Shown here piece after piece: positions 1 through 5,508 of a DNA stretch of 5,508 nucleotides. Numbering within the stretch: position 1 is the stretch's first letter; every line of letters starts with the position of its first letter. The position numbers were made by a program, and so were the translations under genes. Origin of the DNA: JBOFEH01 sp051650265 (GTDB lineage Bacteria; Bacillota; Clostridia; Lachnospirales; Cellulosilyticaceae); the NCBI GenBank assembly GCA_051650265.1, contig JBOFIR010000139.1, positions 1-5,508 on the forward strand, read 5' to 3'. The notes under the pieces are model-generated. The model was not told the origin of the DNA, searched no databases, and saw nothing but the letters and a program-made list of their open reading frames with translations.

Positions 1-1323
1 TTCAAAGTTCCCTGAGTTAATCTTTGTGGTATCGATTAGGTTATTGACAAGCTTGATCAACCGGCGTCCATTCTGAGCAATAATCCCCTCATACTTATGG
101 AGCTCTTCTCTTATTTCATCATCTAATTTCTGCGTAATATGTTGAGTCATTTGAAGTGCACTCATAATAATCTGTATAGGCGTACGAAACTCATGTGAAA
201 TATTTGAGAAGAACTCCATACGTAGGTTATCGATATCATCTTCAATTTTTTTCTTATCTGTGATATCTTTGATCATACCAATCTTCTTAATCATATTGCC
301 ATGCTCATCAAATATAGGCACAAATTTACTTTGAAGCCATTTGTCAATCACCCCATGCTTCACCACTCTAAAAGTCGCATGATCAATCTCTGTACAGCTA
401 TATGGCTCCGGTTCACCTAAGAACTCCACCAAATCCCAATGTTTATACCAGCTCTCCATATCTTCATATAAGGCATCTGGCTTAAACTGATACAGGGTCT
501 CAAAATAAGGACTGACATAAAGTGCTTTTTTCTCATCCCTGATGATGATGAGTTCATCGATGTTGTTGGCCATATCTAAAAAGTTTTTTTCATTACGCGC
601 AATCGATTCCCTAAGCTTGACTTTATCTGTCACCTCTATTGCTAACCCTATGACACCTAATATGATATTACCTGTCTCATCTGTATAAGGACAACGCACC
701 ATTTCAAAGTAGCGTTCACCGAGTTGCGGGACATTGATAATATCAGTCTCCCTGTGAACAACATTTTCCCGAATAACCTGTTGATGCCTTGCATTAAAGT
801 GCTGCGCCTTATGTTCCTCCCATATTTCTTCACCACATTTTCCGATCACCTCATCATATGTGACATTAAATATTTTAAGGAACTGTTTATTGACCTCGAT
901 ATATTTTCCATTACGGTCTTTCACCCAAGTTGCAAAAGGCGACTGCTCAATTAGTTTGCCTAGTTCATTATTTCTCCGCCCAATCCGTGTTACCCTCAGA
1001 TGATACTCATCTGCGCCAAAAGTATATACTTCGATATTTAAGACATAGCCATCTTTATAATCACAGCGGAATATATGGTGTCCATCATCATCTGCTTCTT
1101 GGAGCTTCTGAAGGAAATCTCTATAGTCATCTGGAGCCATTTTTTCATGCATATGGGCTTTTTGGAGTTCTTCCGCACTCTTCTTAAAAGTATAGACAAA
1201 ACTCTTATTCACATCTAATATCTTTACGCGTATAGCTTCCGTACCTTCGTCCCGTATTAACTTGATGCCTATATAAGGTATTGGGCTCTCCTCAATGAGT
1301 CGTCTATAAATCTGTTCTTTCAT
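1..1323 (-). CDS. Multi-PAS sensor histidine kinase, N-terminal part (cut by window edge)
   Basis: This is the first 441 residues of a two-component sensor kinase; the frame is open to base 1, so the C-terminus lies outside the window. No membrane segment or signal peptide is visible, so the protein is probably cytosolic. Three PAS-like regions precede the kinase core: about 1-115 (divergent), 120-235 (containing IEQSPFATWVKDRNGKYIEV, typical PAS) and 240-356, ending in the usual DITDKK linker. The HisKA dimerisation region follows, with the H-box FFSNISHEFRTP; the predicted phosphorylated histidine is His377. The window ends in the second HisKA helix (LVNNLIDTTKINSGNFE), so the N, G1 and G2 boxes of the ATPase domain should follow. 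The ATG at 1323 is preceded by AGGG five bases away and lies 18 bases after the deformylase stop, so co-transcription is likely. The ligand and the partner response regulator cannot be told from here. The kinase assignment is firm; the signal is unknown. Confidence 0.93.
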   Translation of the reverse strand, partial: MKEQIYRRLIEESPIPYIGIKLIRDEGTEAIRVKILDVNKSFVYTFKKSAEELQKAHMHEKMAPDDYRDFLQKLQEADDDGHHIFRCDYKDGYVLNIEVYTFGADEYHLRVTRIGRRNNELGKLIEQSPFATWVKDRNGKYIEVNKQFLKIFNVTYDEVIGKCGEEIWEEHKAQHFNARHQQVIRENVVHRETDIINVPQLGERYFEMVRCPYTDETGNIILGVIGLAIEVTDKVKLRESIARNEKNFLDMANNIDELIIIRDEKKALYVSPYFETLYQFKPDALYEDMESWYKHWDLVEFLGEPEPYSCTEIDHATFRVVKHGVIDKWLQSKFVPIFDEHGNMIKKIGMIKDITDKKKIEDDIDNLRMEFFSNISHEFRTPIQIIMSALQMTQHITQKLDDEIREELHKYEGIIAQNGRRLIKLVNNLIDTTKINSGNFE

Positions 1324-1341
1324 AATTTCCCTACTTTATCC

Positions 1342-1755
1342 TTAGATTAAAATGCCCTCACAATGATCCATTTCATGTTGAATCACTTGTGCCACAAATC
1401 CACTAAATTTTTGTTTTTTCTTATTAAAGCTTCTATCGCGATACGCTACCTCTATCGCTCCATAACGTGTTGTCCTTTTTGTCCCCTCATGAGAGAGGCA
1501 AGCCTCTTCTGCTTCATAAGTGGATTGACTATGACTGATCATCTGTGGGTTAACCAGTGGGATAAACGTTTTTCCTACCTTTACAATAATAATACGTACA
1601 CGCTCACCAATCTGATTGGCTGCTAATCCCACACAGATCTCTTCATGTGCCTTTGCCGTATCGATCATATCATCAATCACATAGAGATCCGCCTTCGTTG
1701 CCTCCACTGCTTTGTGTACTAATCTTTCTGTGTCTTTTACAATGTCTCTTATCAT
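1342..1755 (-). CDS. def: Peptide deformylase, short clostridial type
   Basis: The protein (137 residues from the ATG at 1755) should remove the formyl group from the N-terminal methionine of new proteins, using a metal ion in the cytosol. All three family motifs are present. Motif 1 is GLAANQ (43-48, Gln48). Motif 2 is EEACLS (83-88), with Cys86 as metal ligand. Motif 3 is HEMDH (127-131), with His127 and His131 as ligands and Glu128 as catalytic acid. Two positions differ from the common GxGLAAxQ and EGCLS forms: Cys41 replaces the first glycine and Ala85 replaces the glycine of motif 2. The short length, compared with about 165-185 residues for the housekeeping enzyme, fits a subfamily common in clostridia, so the genome may encode a second deformylase. 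A TTG at 1773 in the same frame would add MCLQQD and sits 12 bases from the SD. I prefer the ATG because family members begin MIRxIVKD. The gene lies between the EEP hydrolase and the kinase in one transcript. Confidence 0.9.
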   Translation of the reverse strand: MIRDIVKDTERLVHKAVEATKADLYVIDDMIDTAKAHEEICVGLAANQIGERVRIIIVKVGKTFIPLVNPQMISHSQSTYEAEEACLSHEGTKRTTRYGAIEVAYRDRSFNKKKQKFSGFVAQVIQHEMDHCEGILI

Positions 1756-1763
1756 GTCTTGTT

Positions 1764-1792
1764 GCAGACACAAGATGTGCCTGCGCCTCCTT
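1764..1792 (-). promoter_or_regulatory. Deformylase SD followed by an 8-bp hairpin before the start codon
   Basis: A near-perfect Shine-Dalgarno AAGGAGG lies at 1792-1786 on the minus strand. One base further, GCAGGCAC (1784-1777) can pair with GTGTCTGC (1771-1764) across the loop ATCTT; seven pairs are Watson-Crick and one is G-U. After the stem come eight bases and then the ATG at 1755. Counted along the strand, the SD is 30 bases from that ATG, which is too far. With the stem folded, the effective gap is nine bases, which is normal. The TTG at 1773 falls in the loop and the start of the descending arm. The pairing is read directly from the sequence; a role in choosing the start is inference. 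Confidence 0.5.
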
Positions 1793-1809
1793 TAAGTCTT
1801 TCATATTTT

Positions 1810-2499
1810 TTATTGATTCAAACTGACTTCTGTCCATAACATATAGTGATCTGAATAGTTTGTTTTGACTACATCTACTTGCGCAATACTAAAGTGCTTG
1901 CTCAATATGATTTGATCTAACTGGTGAGTGATGCAATCATCCCCGGGGAAAGTATCATGCCATATTCCCCCATACCCATTAACTAGCTGATAATCTTCTT
2001 GAAACAGCGCCCACTCTGCAATAGACTCGATATTAAAATCTCCTGTAACAATTTGAAAAGCTGATGTGTCATGGTCAAGTAAGTCTTTGAGATAGTGCAT
2101 TTGCTCGGCGCGTACTTTTGAGTCTTCAAATGATAGATGTGTATTATAGAAGCTTCCTATACGATCACCTATTTGAATACTAAACTTCTGAATAATACGT
2201 TGCTCATATTTCTTACTCTCAAGTTTTTCAAAATTTGAAGCACTAACAGGTAATTGGCACACCATTCCGAGTCCATAGCTTCCGCCATCAAATGCGATGG
2301 CTTGATCAAACTTAGTAAAGTCAGATTCTCTTCCTTTTAAAGCCTGGATCTGATCCACTTTGCCACTTCTACCTGTCAAGTAGTCTACTTCTTGAACACC
2401 TACTATGTCCACCTCATACTTTTCAATCTGCTCTTTTAAGACCTGGAGCTGCTGATTGCAATACTGCCCAGCTGCTATATTGTAAGTTGCTATTCTCAT
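1810..2499 (-). CDS. Endonuclease/exonuclease/phosphatase (EEP) family hydrolase
   Basis: This 229-residue protein has the full metal-dependent phosphodiesterase fold of the EEP superfamily (relatives of exonuclease III, DNase I and sphingomyelinase). The visible catalytic signatures are TYNI (Asn7), VGVQEVD (Glu37, metal ligand), YNTHL (His121), GDFN (Asp154 and Asn156), LDQI (Asp195) and SDHYMLW (Asp217 and His218, the general base). No catalytic residue is missing. There is no signal peptide or membrane segment, so the protein is probably cytosolic. The sequence alone does not tell whether the substrate is DNA, RNA, a phospholipid or a phosphoinositide-like molecule. The start at 2499 is chosen because MRIATYNI is the normal beginning of the fold and a G-rich SD lies seven bases upstream. 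A TTG at 2541 would add 14 residues that include the SD region and is unlikely. It is the first gene of the unit; the deformylase SD starts 17 bases after its stop. Confidence 0.88.
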   Translation of the reverse strand: MRIATYNIAAGQYCNQQLQVLKEQIEKYEVDIVGVQEVDYLTGRSGKVDQIQALKGRESDFTKFDQAIAFDGGSYGLGMVCQLPVSASNFEKLESKKYEQRIIQKFSIQIGDRIGSFYNTHLSFEDSKVRAEQMHYLKDLLDHDTSAFQIVTGDFNIESIAEWALFQEDYQLVNGYGGIWHDTFPGDDCITHQLDQIILSKHFSIAQVDVVKTNYSDHYMLWTEVSLNQ

Positions 2500-2506
2500 T
2501 TCATAA

Positions 2507-2515
2507 CCCCCCCTT
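2507..2515 (-). promoter_or_regulatory. Ribosome binding site made of a G7 tract
   Basis: AAGGGGGGG on the minus strand ends seven bases before the ATG at 2499 and settles the start of the EEP gene. It lacks the A of the usual GGAGG and would pair with the anti-SD through a G-U wobble. A run of seven identical G residues is prone to slippage. Confidence 0.6.
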
Positions 2516-2552
2516 AGTAAAACTTTTTTTATCATATTCAATAATAGTACTT

Positions 2553-2561
2553 ATTATATCA
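2553..2561 (-). promoter_or_regulatory. Extended -10 promoter of the EEP-deformylase-kinase unit
   Basis: The minus strand reads TGATATAAT, a perfect TATAAT with the TGn extension. The place for the -35 box, 17 bases upstream (2581-2576), reads AGTTAT and is a poor match, so the extended -10 is probably the main contact. Transcription would begin near 2546, giving a leader of about 45 bases before the ATG at 2499. The terminator of the preceding unit lies just upstream. Confidence 0.6.
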
Positions 2562-2610
2562 CAGGCCAAAAGTAGATAACTATGAAATTCATTAAACTTT
2601 ACAATAAAAT

Positions 2611-2657
2611 AAGCCCTCCTATTACAGTGCTAACTTGTTACTGTAATAGGAGAGCTT
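2611..2657 (-). terminator. Intrinsic terminator after the ArsR gene
   Basis: Positions 2616-2628 and 2640-2652 form a perfect 13-bp inverted repeat (CTCCTATTACAGT and its complement) with an 11-base loop. After one mismatch the stem continues for four more pairs (AAGC/GCTT) to 2611 and 2657. On the minus strand the stem is followed by the T-rich stretch TTATTTTATT. It starts 13 bases after the ArsR stop codon and separates this unit from the next promoter. Confidence 0.85.
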
Positions 2658-2670
2658 AACACACATCTCT

Positions 2671-3039
2671 TTAAAGTTCCATTCCACGCTCATCTACCTC
2701 ACCTATGTGTTGTACCCCCACAAATATGAGATTGATCAGTTCTGTCAGTGTCTGCCACTGGGATTCATTTGAATCAAGATAATAATAATTTTTCGTCCCT
2801 TCACGCCGTACATTCACAATTTTTGCCTCTTTTAGGATTTTTAAGTGATGTGATACAGCTGGTCGTGAAAGATGTGTTTTCTTTGTGATCTCTCCCACAC
2901 GAATGCCATTAAATTCACCCTCTAGCAGTGCAATCAAAATCAATTGCCGTGTCTCATCACCTAGTGCAGCCAATGTTTTTCGGCATATTTTAAACTTAGA
3001 TGTAATTTCTGTTAATCGCCTTTGACATGCTTGGTCCAT
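2671..3039 (-). CDS. ArsR-family winged-helix transcriptional repressor
   Basis: This is a 122-residue DNA-binding protein of the ArsR/SmtB fold. After an N-terminal helix come ALGDETRQLILIALLEGE (helices typical of the family, 25-42), the helix-turn-helix with recognition helix LSRPAVSHHLKILKEA (57-72), and the wing VRREGTKNYYYL (77-88), followed by a C-terminal dimerisation helix. The classic ELCVCDL arsenic-binding motif is absent; the only cysteines are Cys5 and Cys19, outside the usual alpha-3 metal site. It may therefore sense something other than arsenite, for example a redox change, but this is inference. The ATG at 3039 has AGGAG six bases upstream. The gene begins 15 bases after the ferredoxin-nitroreductase stop, so the two are almost certainly co-transcribed, and the protein probably represses its own operon. 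A terminator follows directly. Confidence 0.92.
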   Translation of the reverse strand: MDQACQRRLTEITSKFKICRKTLAALGDETRQLILIALLEGEFNGIRVGEITKKTHLSRPAVSHHLKILKEAKIVNVRREGTKNYYYLDSNESQWQTLTELINLIFVGVQHIGEVDERGMEL

Positions 3040-3054
3040 AACGCACTCCTGTAC

Positions 3055-3831
3055 TTATAAATAGTTGATAACTGCTGACTCCTTTTGCGCAGTACGCTTA
3101 TAGTTGACATCTGGATAGCCCATCACTAGTGTTGTCACCACTTTTTCCTTTGATTTAAGGCCTAGTAAACTCCGTAACTTGCGTGAACGGTTTGCTACAA
3201 TTGTGAAGAAACCACTATAGAGTACGCCTAAGCCATTTGACTCTGCCATCAATGCCATATTAGACGCTGCAAGCGCGCCACTAATCTTGTCTTTTGTTAC
3301 AACTAGTACCACAACTGGTGCTTTCTTAAAGAAGAAATCCTCATCTATTGTTACTTCTTTTGCACTTTTCATCACGAGGCTTATAGCAGGCTTCATTCTT
3401 CTGAAAAATTGTACGGCTACTGCCTCATATTTTTCTTTACCCTCACCTAATATAATATAGGATACATCTTGGGCGTTTTTGGCACTAGGCGTGACACGCC
3501 CCGCCTCAATCACCTGCTGCACGATTTCTAATGGTACCGTTTTGTTTTTGAACTGACGGATTGTACGTCTTGCTTTAAGTGCCATTAATAAGTCATTTGG
3601 ATCTAATGTAGGTTGTGAGCTAAGCGCAATAGGTGCCTCGTCAAATCCTGTTAATGTCACAGCAGCTTTTGGGCAAATTGCTGCGCAATGGGCACACTTA
3701 ATACAACCTTGGTCTTTAATCACAGCTTTTTTATCTTGCATAAGGATGTTATTGACTGGACAATCTTTCTTACAAAGCCCACACCCTATACAGAGCTTTG
3801 TATCCACTTGAATGATATGTTCTTGTTTCAT
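3055..3831 (-). CDS. Nitroreductase with N-terminal 2x[4Fe-4S] ferredoxin domain
   Basis: This 258-residue fusion joins an electron-transfer module to a flavin enzyme. Residues 1-60 hold two ferredoxin motifs, CIGCGLCKKDCP (Cys14, 17, 20, 24) and CIKCAHCAAICP (Cys43, 46, 49, 53), enough for two [4Fe-4S] clusters. From about residue 80 the nitroreductase fold follows: the FMN-contacting RRTIRQF (88-94), VTPSAKNAQ (113-121), the helix SNMALMAESNGLGVLYSGFF (190-209) and a C-terminal VMGYPD (236-241). Family members reduce nitro compounds, quinones or flavins; the fused clusters suggest electrons come from ferredoxin-type carriers in an anaerobic cytosol. The natural substrate is not known. The ATG at 3831 has AAAGGTG nine bases upstream; a GTG at 3843 in frame overlaps that SD and is rejected. 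It heads a two-gene unit with the ArsR repressor, which points to induction by a chemical or redox signal. Confidence 0.93.
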   Translation of the reverse strand: MKQEHIIQVDTKLCIGCGLCKKDCPVNNILMQDKKAVIKDQGCIKCAHCAAICPKAAVTLTGFDEAPIALSSQPTLDPNDLLMALKARRTIRQFKNKTVPLEIVQQVIEAGRVTPSAKNAQDVSYIILGEGKEKYEAVAVQFFRRMKPAISLVMKSAKEVTIDEDFFFKKAPVVVLVVTKDKISGALAASNMALMAESNGLGVLYSGFFTIVANRSRKLRSLLGLKSKEKVVTTLVMGYPDVNYKRTAQKESAVINYL

Positions 3832-3865
3832 AGTATGCTTCACCTTTCGTTCATTTATTTAAACC

Positions 3866-3874
3866 ATTATATCA
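3866..3874 (-). promoter_or_regulatory. Extended -10 promoter of the nitroreductase-arsR unit
   Basis: The minus strand reads TGATATAAT, the same nine bases as in the EEP promoter. The -35 region, 17 bases upstream, reads GCCCCT and has no resemblance to TTGACA. Transcription would start near 3859, about 28 bases before the ATG. The candidate operator overlaps the upstream edge. Confidence 0.6.
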
Positions 3875-3896
3875 TGCTCCTCATGCTTAGGGGCAT
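3872..3896. promoter_or_regulatory. Candidate repressor operator (palindrome plus direct repeat)
   Basis: ATGCTCC (3874-3880) and GGGGCAT (3890-3896) form an inverted repeat with six of seven positions complementary and a nine-base spacer. Within it TCATGCT occurs twice in direct orientation (3872-3878 and 3881-3887), nine bases apart. The block covers the spacer and -35 position of the nitroreductase promoter, where an ArsR-type repressor would block RNA polymerase. Binding is inferred from position and symmetry only. Confidence 0.35.
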
Positions 3897-3924
3897 TGGT
3901 AAAGCATTTCTTTCTCATCTTTTT

Positions 3925-3969
3925 ACTTACAAAAATAGAGAGCTTTCTCTGCTCTCTATTTTTGTAAGT
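3925..3969 (-). terminator. Terminator after the DUF1847 gene
   Basis: Positions 3925-3943 and 3951-3969 form a perfect 19-bp inverted repeat around a seven-base loop. The stem contains AAAAATAGAGAGC and its complement, so the strong core is TAGAGAGC/GCTCTCTA followed on the minus strand by TTTTTGT. It begins six bases after the DUF1847 stop. The symmetric A and T runs mean it could stop transcription from either side, although no plus-strand gene is seen here. Confidence 0.88.
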
Positions 3970-3975
3970 CTCACT

Positions 3976-4599
3976 TTATTTAAATAATTTCTTTTTGTAA
4001 TAGCCTTCTGCTTGGTAAAGAACACCCACAGGGTTATGACATAATACACGATCTTTTACTGCAAAGACAGTGATTGGTGCCTCTGAGTGACGCATAAAGA
4101 GGGTATCGTGCCCTACGCATAAACCTAAGAGCACATTCAAATCTGTTTGTGCTTCATTTAATACAAGTGCTTGTCCTATAGGGTTACACATGATATCCCC
4201 TTTGACATAGCTGGTTTTCTCTTCTTGTGGAATCCCCAGGAAGCCTTTAAGTACCGCACCATTTTTACAAACAACTGATACCACTTCCAGTCCCTGATGC
4301 TCTAATATTTTCGTAAATGTCTTTGCCTCGTCATGTAGCCCCGTGCAGAATGCCAACCCAATACGCTCAAAACCACATTTCTTTGCAAACTGAATAATTT
4401 CCTCTATGCGTGTCCAGTTGCTATCACCCTCTGACTCTACCAAAGCTGACTGGATCGCCATCTGCAAGTCATCGCCTGTATGAAGCTCTTTTGCTTGTTC
4501 TTGAAGTGCTTCATTTCTACTTGGACAGAGACCCTTTGGCATTTTTTCTGGATTCTTTTCTAAACAGCCTTTTTGGCCGCATTTTGCACATATACTCAT
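3976..4599 (-). CDS. DUF1847 family cysteine-rich, putative metal-binding protein
   Basis: The 207-residue product matches my memory of the DUF1847 family, common in clostridia and other anaerobes; its biochemical role is not established. The N-terminus carries CAKCGQKGC (Cys4, Cys7, Cys12) and a further Cys25, arranged like a zinc or iron site. The body contains regularly placed cysteines in motifs that look conserved: LAFCTGL (Cys85), VVCKNG (Cys111), MCNPIGQA (Cys138), GLCVGHD (Cys161, His164) and VLCHNPVG (Cys187, His188). There is no signal peptide or membrane segment, so it should be cytosolic. The ATG at 4599 has GGGAG six bases upstream; the adjacent GTG at 4602 is only three bases from the SD. 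The gene follows the TauE-type permease by 19 bases, so the two are probably one transcript and may share a role in sulfur or metal handling. The family call is good; the function is open. Confidence 0.85.
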   Translation of the reverse strand: MSICAKCGQKGCLEKNPEKMPKGLCPSRNEALQEQAKELHTGDDLQMAIQSALVESEGDSNWTRIEEIIQFAKKCGFERIGLAFCTGLHDEAKTFTKILEHQGLEVVSVVCKNGAVLKGFLGIPQEEKTSYVKGDIMCNPIGQALVLNEAQTDLNVLLGLCVGHDTLFMRHSEAPITVFAVKDRVLCHNPVGVLYQAEGYYKKKLFK

Positions 4600-4618
4600 C
4601 ACTAACTCCCTCTCTTAA

Positions 4619-5404
4619 TTAGAAAATACCTAAATAGGATACACCATTATAAATACTGATTAGAATAATACCTACTACCATCACTAAATAAATTTTATCC
4701 ACGCCTTTAAGCGATAACTTTTTCGAAATCATAGGACCTGCTGTTCCGCCTAGTATCCCCCCTGCAATCATCATGATAAATGCGGCCCACGTAAACTCTG
4801 GTACCCCCGTGATCAGTGTCTGAATCACACTTGTACCTTGTGAGAAGAAAATAATGTAGATTGAATTGATTGCCGCTTCTTTTGAATTGAATCCAAAAAA
4901 TAGATAGAGCATCATGAGATTAATTGGCCCACCGCCTATTCCCAAGAAGGAAGAAAGTGTTCCTAAGAAGAAACCAATCAATACAGGTACAGCTACGCCC
5001 TCTACTGTATAAGGTTTAATTTTTTCTTTTTTCAGAGTAAAAATAAGTACCCCAACTGTTACAAGTGCCAATGTAAAGGATTGAACAGCTCCTGCCATCT
5101 CAGGGTTCCCACTCATCATCTTGACCCAATCAAATAATTGTTTACCAAGGAGCCCACCAATCGCTGCACCTATAGCCAAGCTTGTCCCCTTACTCTTCTC
5201 TGGCTTCACCCCTGCTTTACTATTACGATACAGGGTCATTGTTGTCATACTGAGCACCGTACATCCTGATAAGAAACTAATCGCTGAGACGTCCATGGTA
5301 CCCATGGCATCAAGTATTGGCTTGATAATGACACCGCCACCAATACCACTAATTGCGCCTAATATGGACGCACCTAAACATACTAGAAAATAAATAATAT
5401 ACAT
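4619..5404 (-). CDS. TauE/SafE-family membrane permease (putative sulfite/anion exporter)
   Basis: This 261-residue protein is almost entirely hydrophobic, with about eight membrane segments (roughly 2-19, 41-58, 74-90, 105-123, 137-155, 178-199, 204-224 and 237-256). It shows the duplicated architecture of the TauE/SafE family: a glycine motif SGIGGGVIIKPIL near residue 19 in the first half and SFLGIGGGPINLMM near 152 in the second. Characterised relatives move sulfite, sulfonates or sulfoacetate across the inner membrane, but many family members have unknown substrates and this one cannot be assigned. The length is usual for the family and complete. The ATG at 5404 is preceded by a G-rich SD (GGGGGAG, 5421-5415) ten bases upstream. 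It heads a two-gene unit with the DUF1847 protein, so the substrate may relate to that protein's cysteine chemistry; this is inference. Confidence 0.92.
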   Translation of the reverse strand: MYIIYFLVCLGASILGAISGIGGGVIIKPILDAMGTMDVSAISFLSGCTVLSMTTMTLYRNSKAGVKPEKSKGTSLAIGAAIGGLLGKQLFDWVKMMSGNPEMAGAVQSFTLALVTVGVLIFTLKKEKIKPYTVEGVAVPVLIGFFLGTLSSFLGIGGGPINLMMLYLFFGFNSKEAAINSIYIIFFSQGTSVIQTLITGVPEFTWAAFIMMIAGGILGGTAGPMISKKLSLKGVDKIYLVMVVGIILISIYNGVSYLGIF

Positions 5405-5451
5405 TGTTTACTCTCTCCCCCTCTGGTTTCTGTTAAACTTTTGTCACTTCC

Positions 5452-5480
5452 ATCTTACTCCTATGATTTTTTATAGTCAA
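5452..5480 (-). promoter_or_regulatory. Sigma-A-type promoter of the permease-DUF1847 unit
   Basis: On the minus strand TTGACT (5480-5475) and TAAGAT (5457-5452) are separated by exactly 17 bases. They match the consensus at five and four of six positions. The start of transcription would lie near 5445, about 40 bases before the ATG. Beyond 5480 the window holds only AT-rich sequence with no gene visible. Confidence 0.55.
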
Positions 5481-5508
5481 CTTTAATTTTATACTAAAAA
5501 TATTTCAA

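Noticed and set aside
724..1187. Two plus-strand open frames inside the kinase gene.
   Set aside because: They lie opposite well-recognised PAS domains, resemble no family I know, and have no supported start site.
1673..1804. A 43-codon minus-strand reading frame beginning MKDLKEAQAH that overlaps the start of the deformylase gene.
   Set aside because: Its ATG has no SD (the bases before it are an A-rich run), its later residues are low-complexity basic and glycine-serine sequence, and it is explained as an alternative frame of the deformylase gene.
2500..2541. N-terminal extension of the EEP hydrolase to a TTG start.
   Set aside because: The added 14 residues overlap the SD of the downstream ATG, and the EEP fold normally begins at the MRIATYNI strand.
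2582..2592. Short palindrome ATGAAATTCAT just upstream of the EEP promoter.
   Set aside because: Arms of five bases in AT-rich DNA arise often by chance; there is no repeat copy or known regulator to support an operator.
3688..3987. Plus-strand open frame across the ferredoxin domain and the intergenic region.
   Set aside because: It runs opposite the cysteine motifs of a clear protein and through a terminator hairpin; no SD is seen.
4410..5393. Plus-strand open frames opposite the DUF1847 and permease genes.
   Set aside because: They are mirror frames of well-supported minus-strand genes, with no family resemblance of their own.

Overview
The window looks like a chromosomal stretch from a low-GC, probably anaerobic Firmicute of the Clostridia. 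The evidence is the AT-rich sequence, strong purine-rich ribosome binding sites, a short clostridial-type peptide deformylase, a two-cluster ferredoxin fused to a nitroreductase, and a DUF1847 cysteine-rich protein. A lineage near Lachnospiraceae/Cellulosilyticum is only a guess. All six genes I accept lie on the minus strand, so transcription runs right to left. I see no RNA gene, insertion sequence, CRISPR array or phage gene.

Reading in the direction of transcription, there are three units. (1) From about 5480 to 3925: a sigma-A-like promoter, a TauE/SafE-family membrane permease, a DUF1847 metal-binding-type protein 19 bases later, and a perfect 19-bp terminator hairpin. (2) From about 3874 to 2611: an extended -10 promoter with a repeat-rich candidate operator, a ferredoxin-nitroreductase, an ArsR-family repressor 15 bases later, and a strong terminator. 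(3) From about 2561 off the left edge: another extended -10 promoter, an endonuclease/exonuclease/phosphatase-family hydrolase, a short peptide deformylase, and a soluble three-PAS sensor histidine kinase that is cut by the window edge before its ATPase domain.

Unit 2 looks like an autoregulated redox module: the ArsR protein probably controls the operon that encodes it. Unit 1 pairs a sulfite/sulfonate-type anion permease with a cysteine-rich cytoplasmic protein, which hints at sulfur or metal handling but does not prove it. Unit 3 has no obvious shared pathway. Its most interesting detail is at the start of the deformylase gene: an 8-bp hairpin sits between an excellent Shine-Dalgarno sequence and the family-consistent ATG, and if it folds it would bring the two to a normal distance. 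I found no clearly new multi-gene system here; most of the window is ordinary accessory metabolism and regulation.
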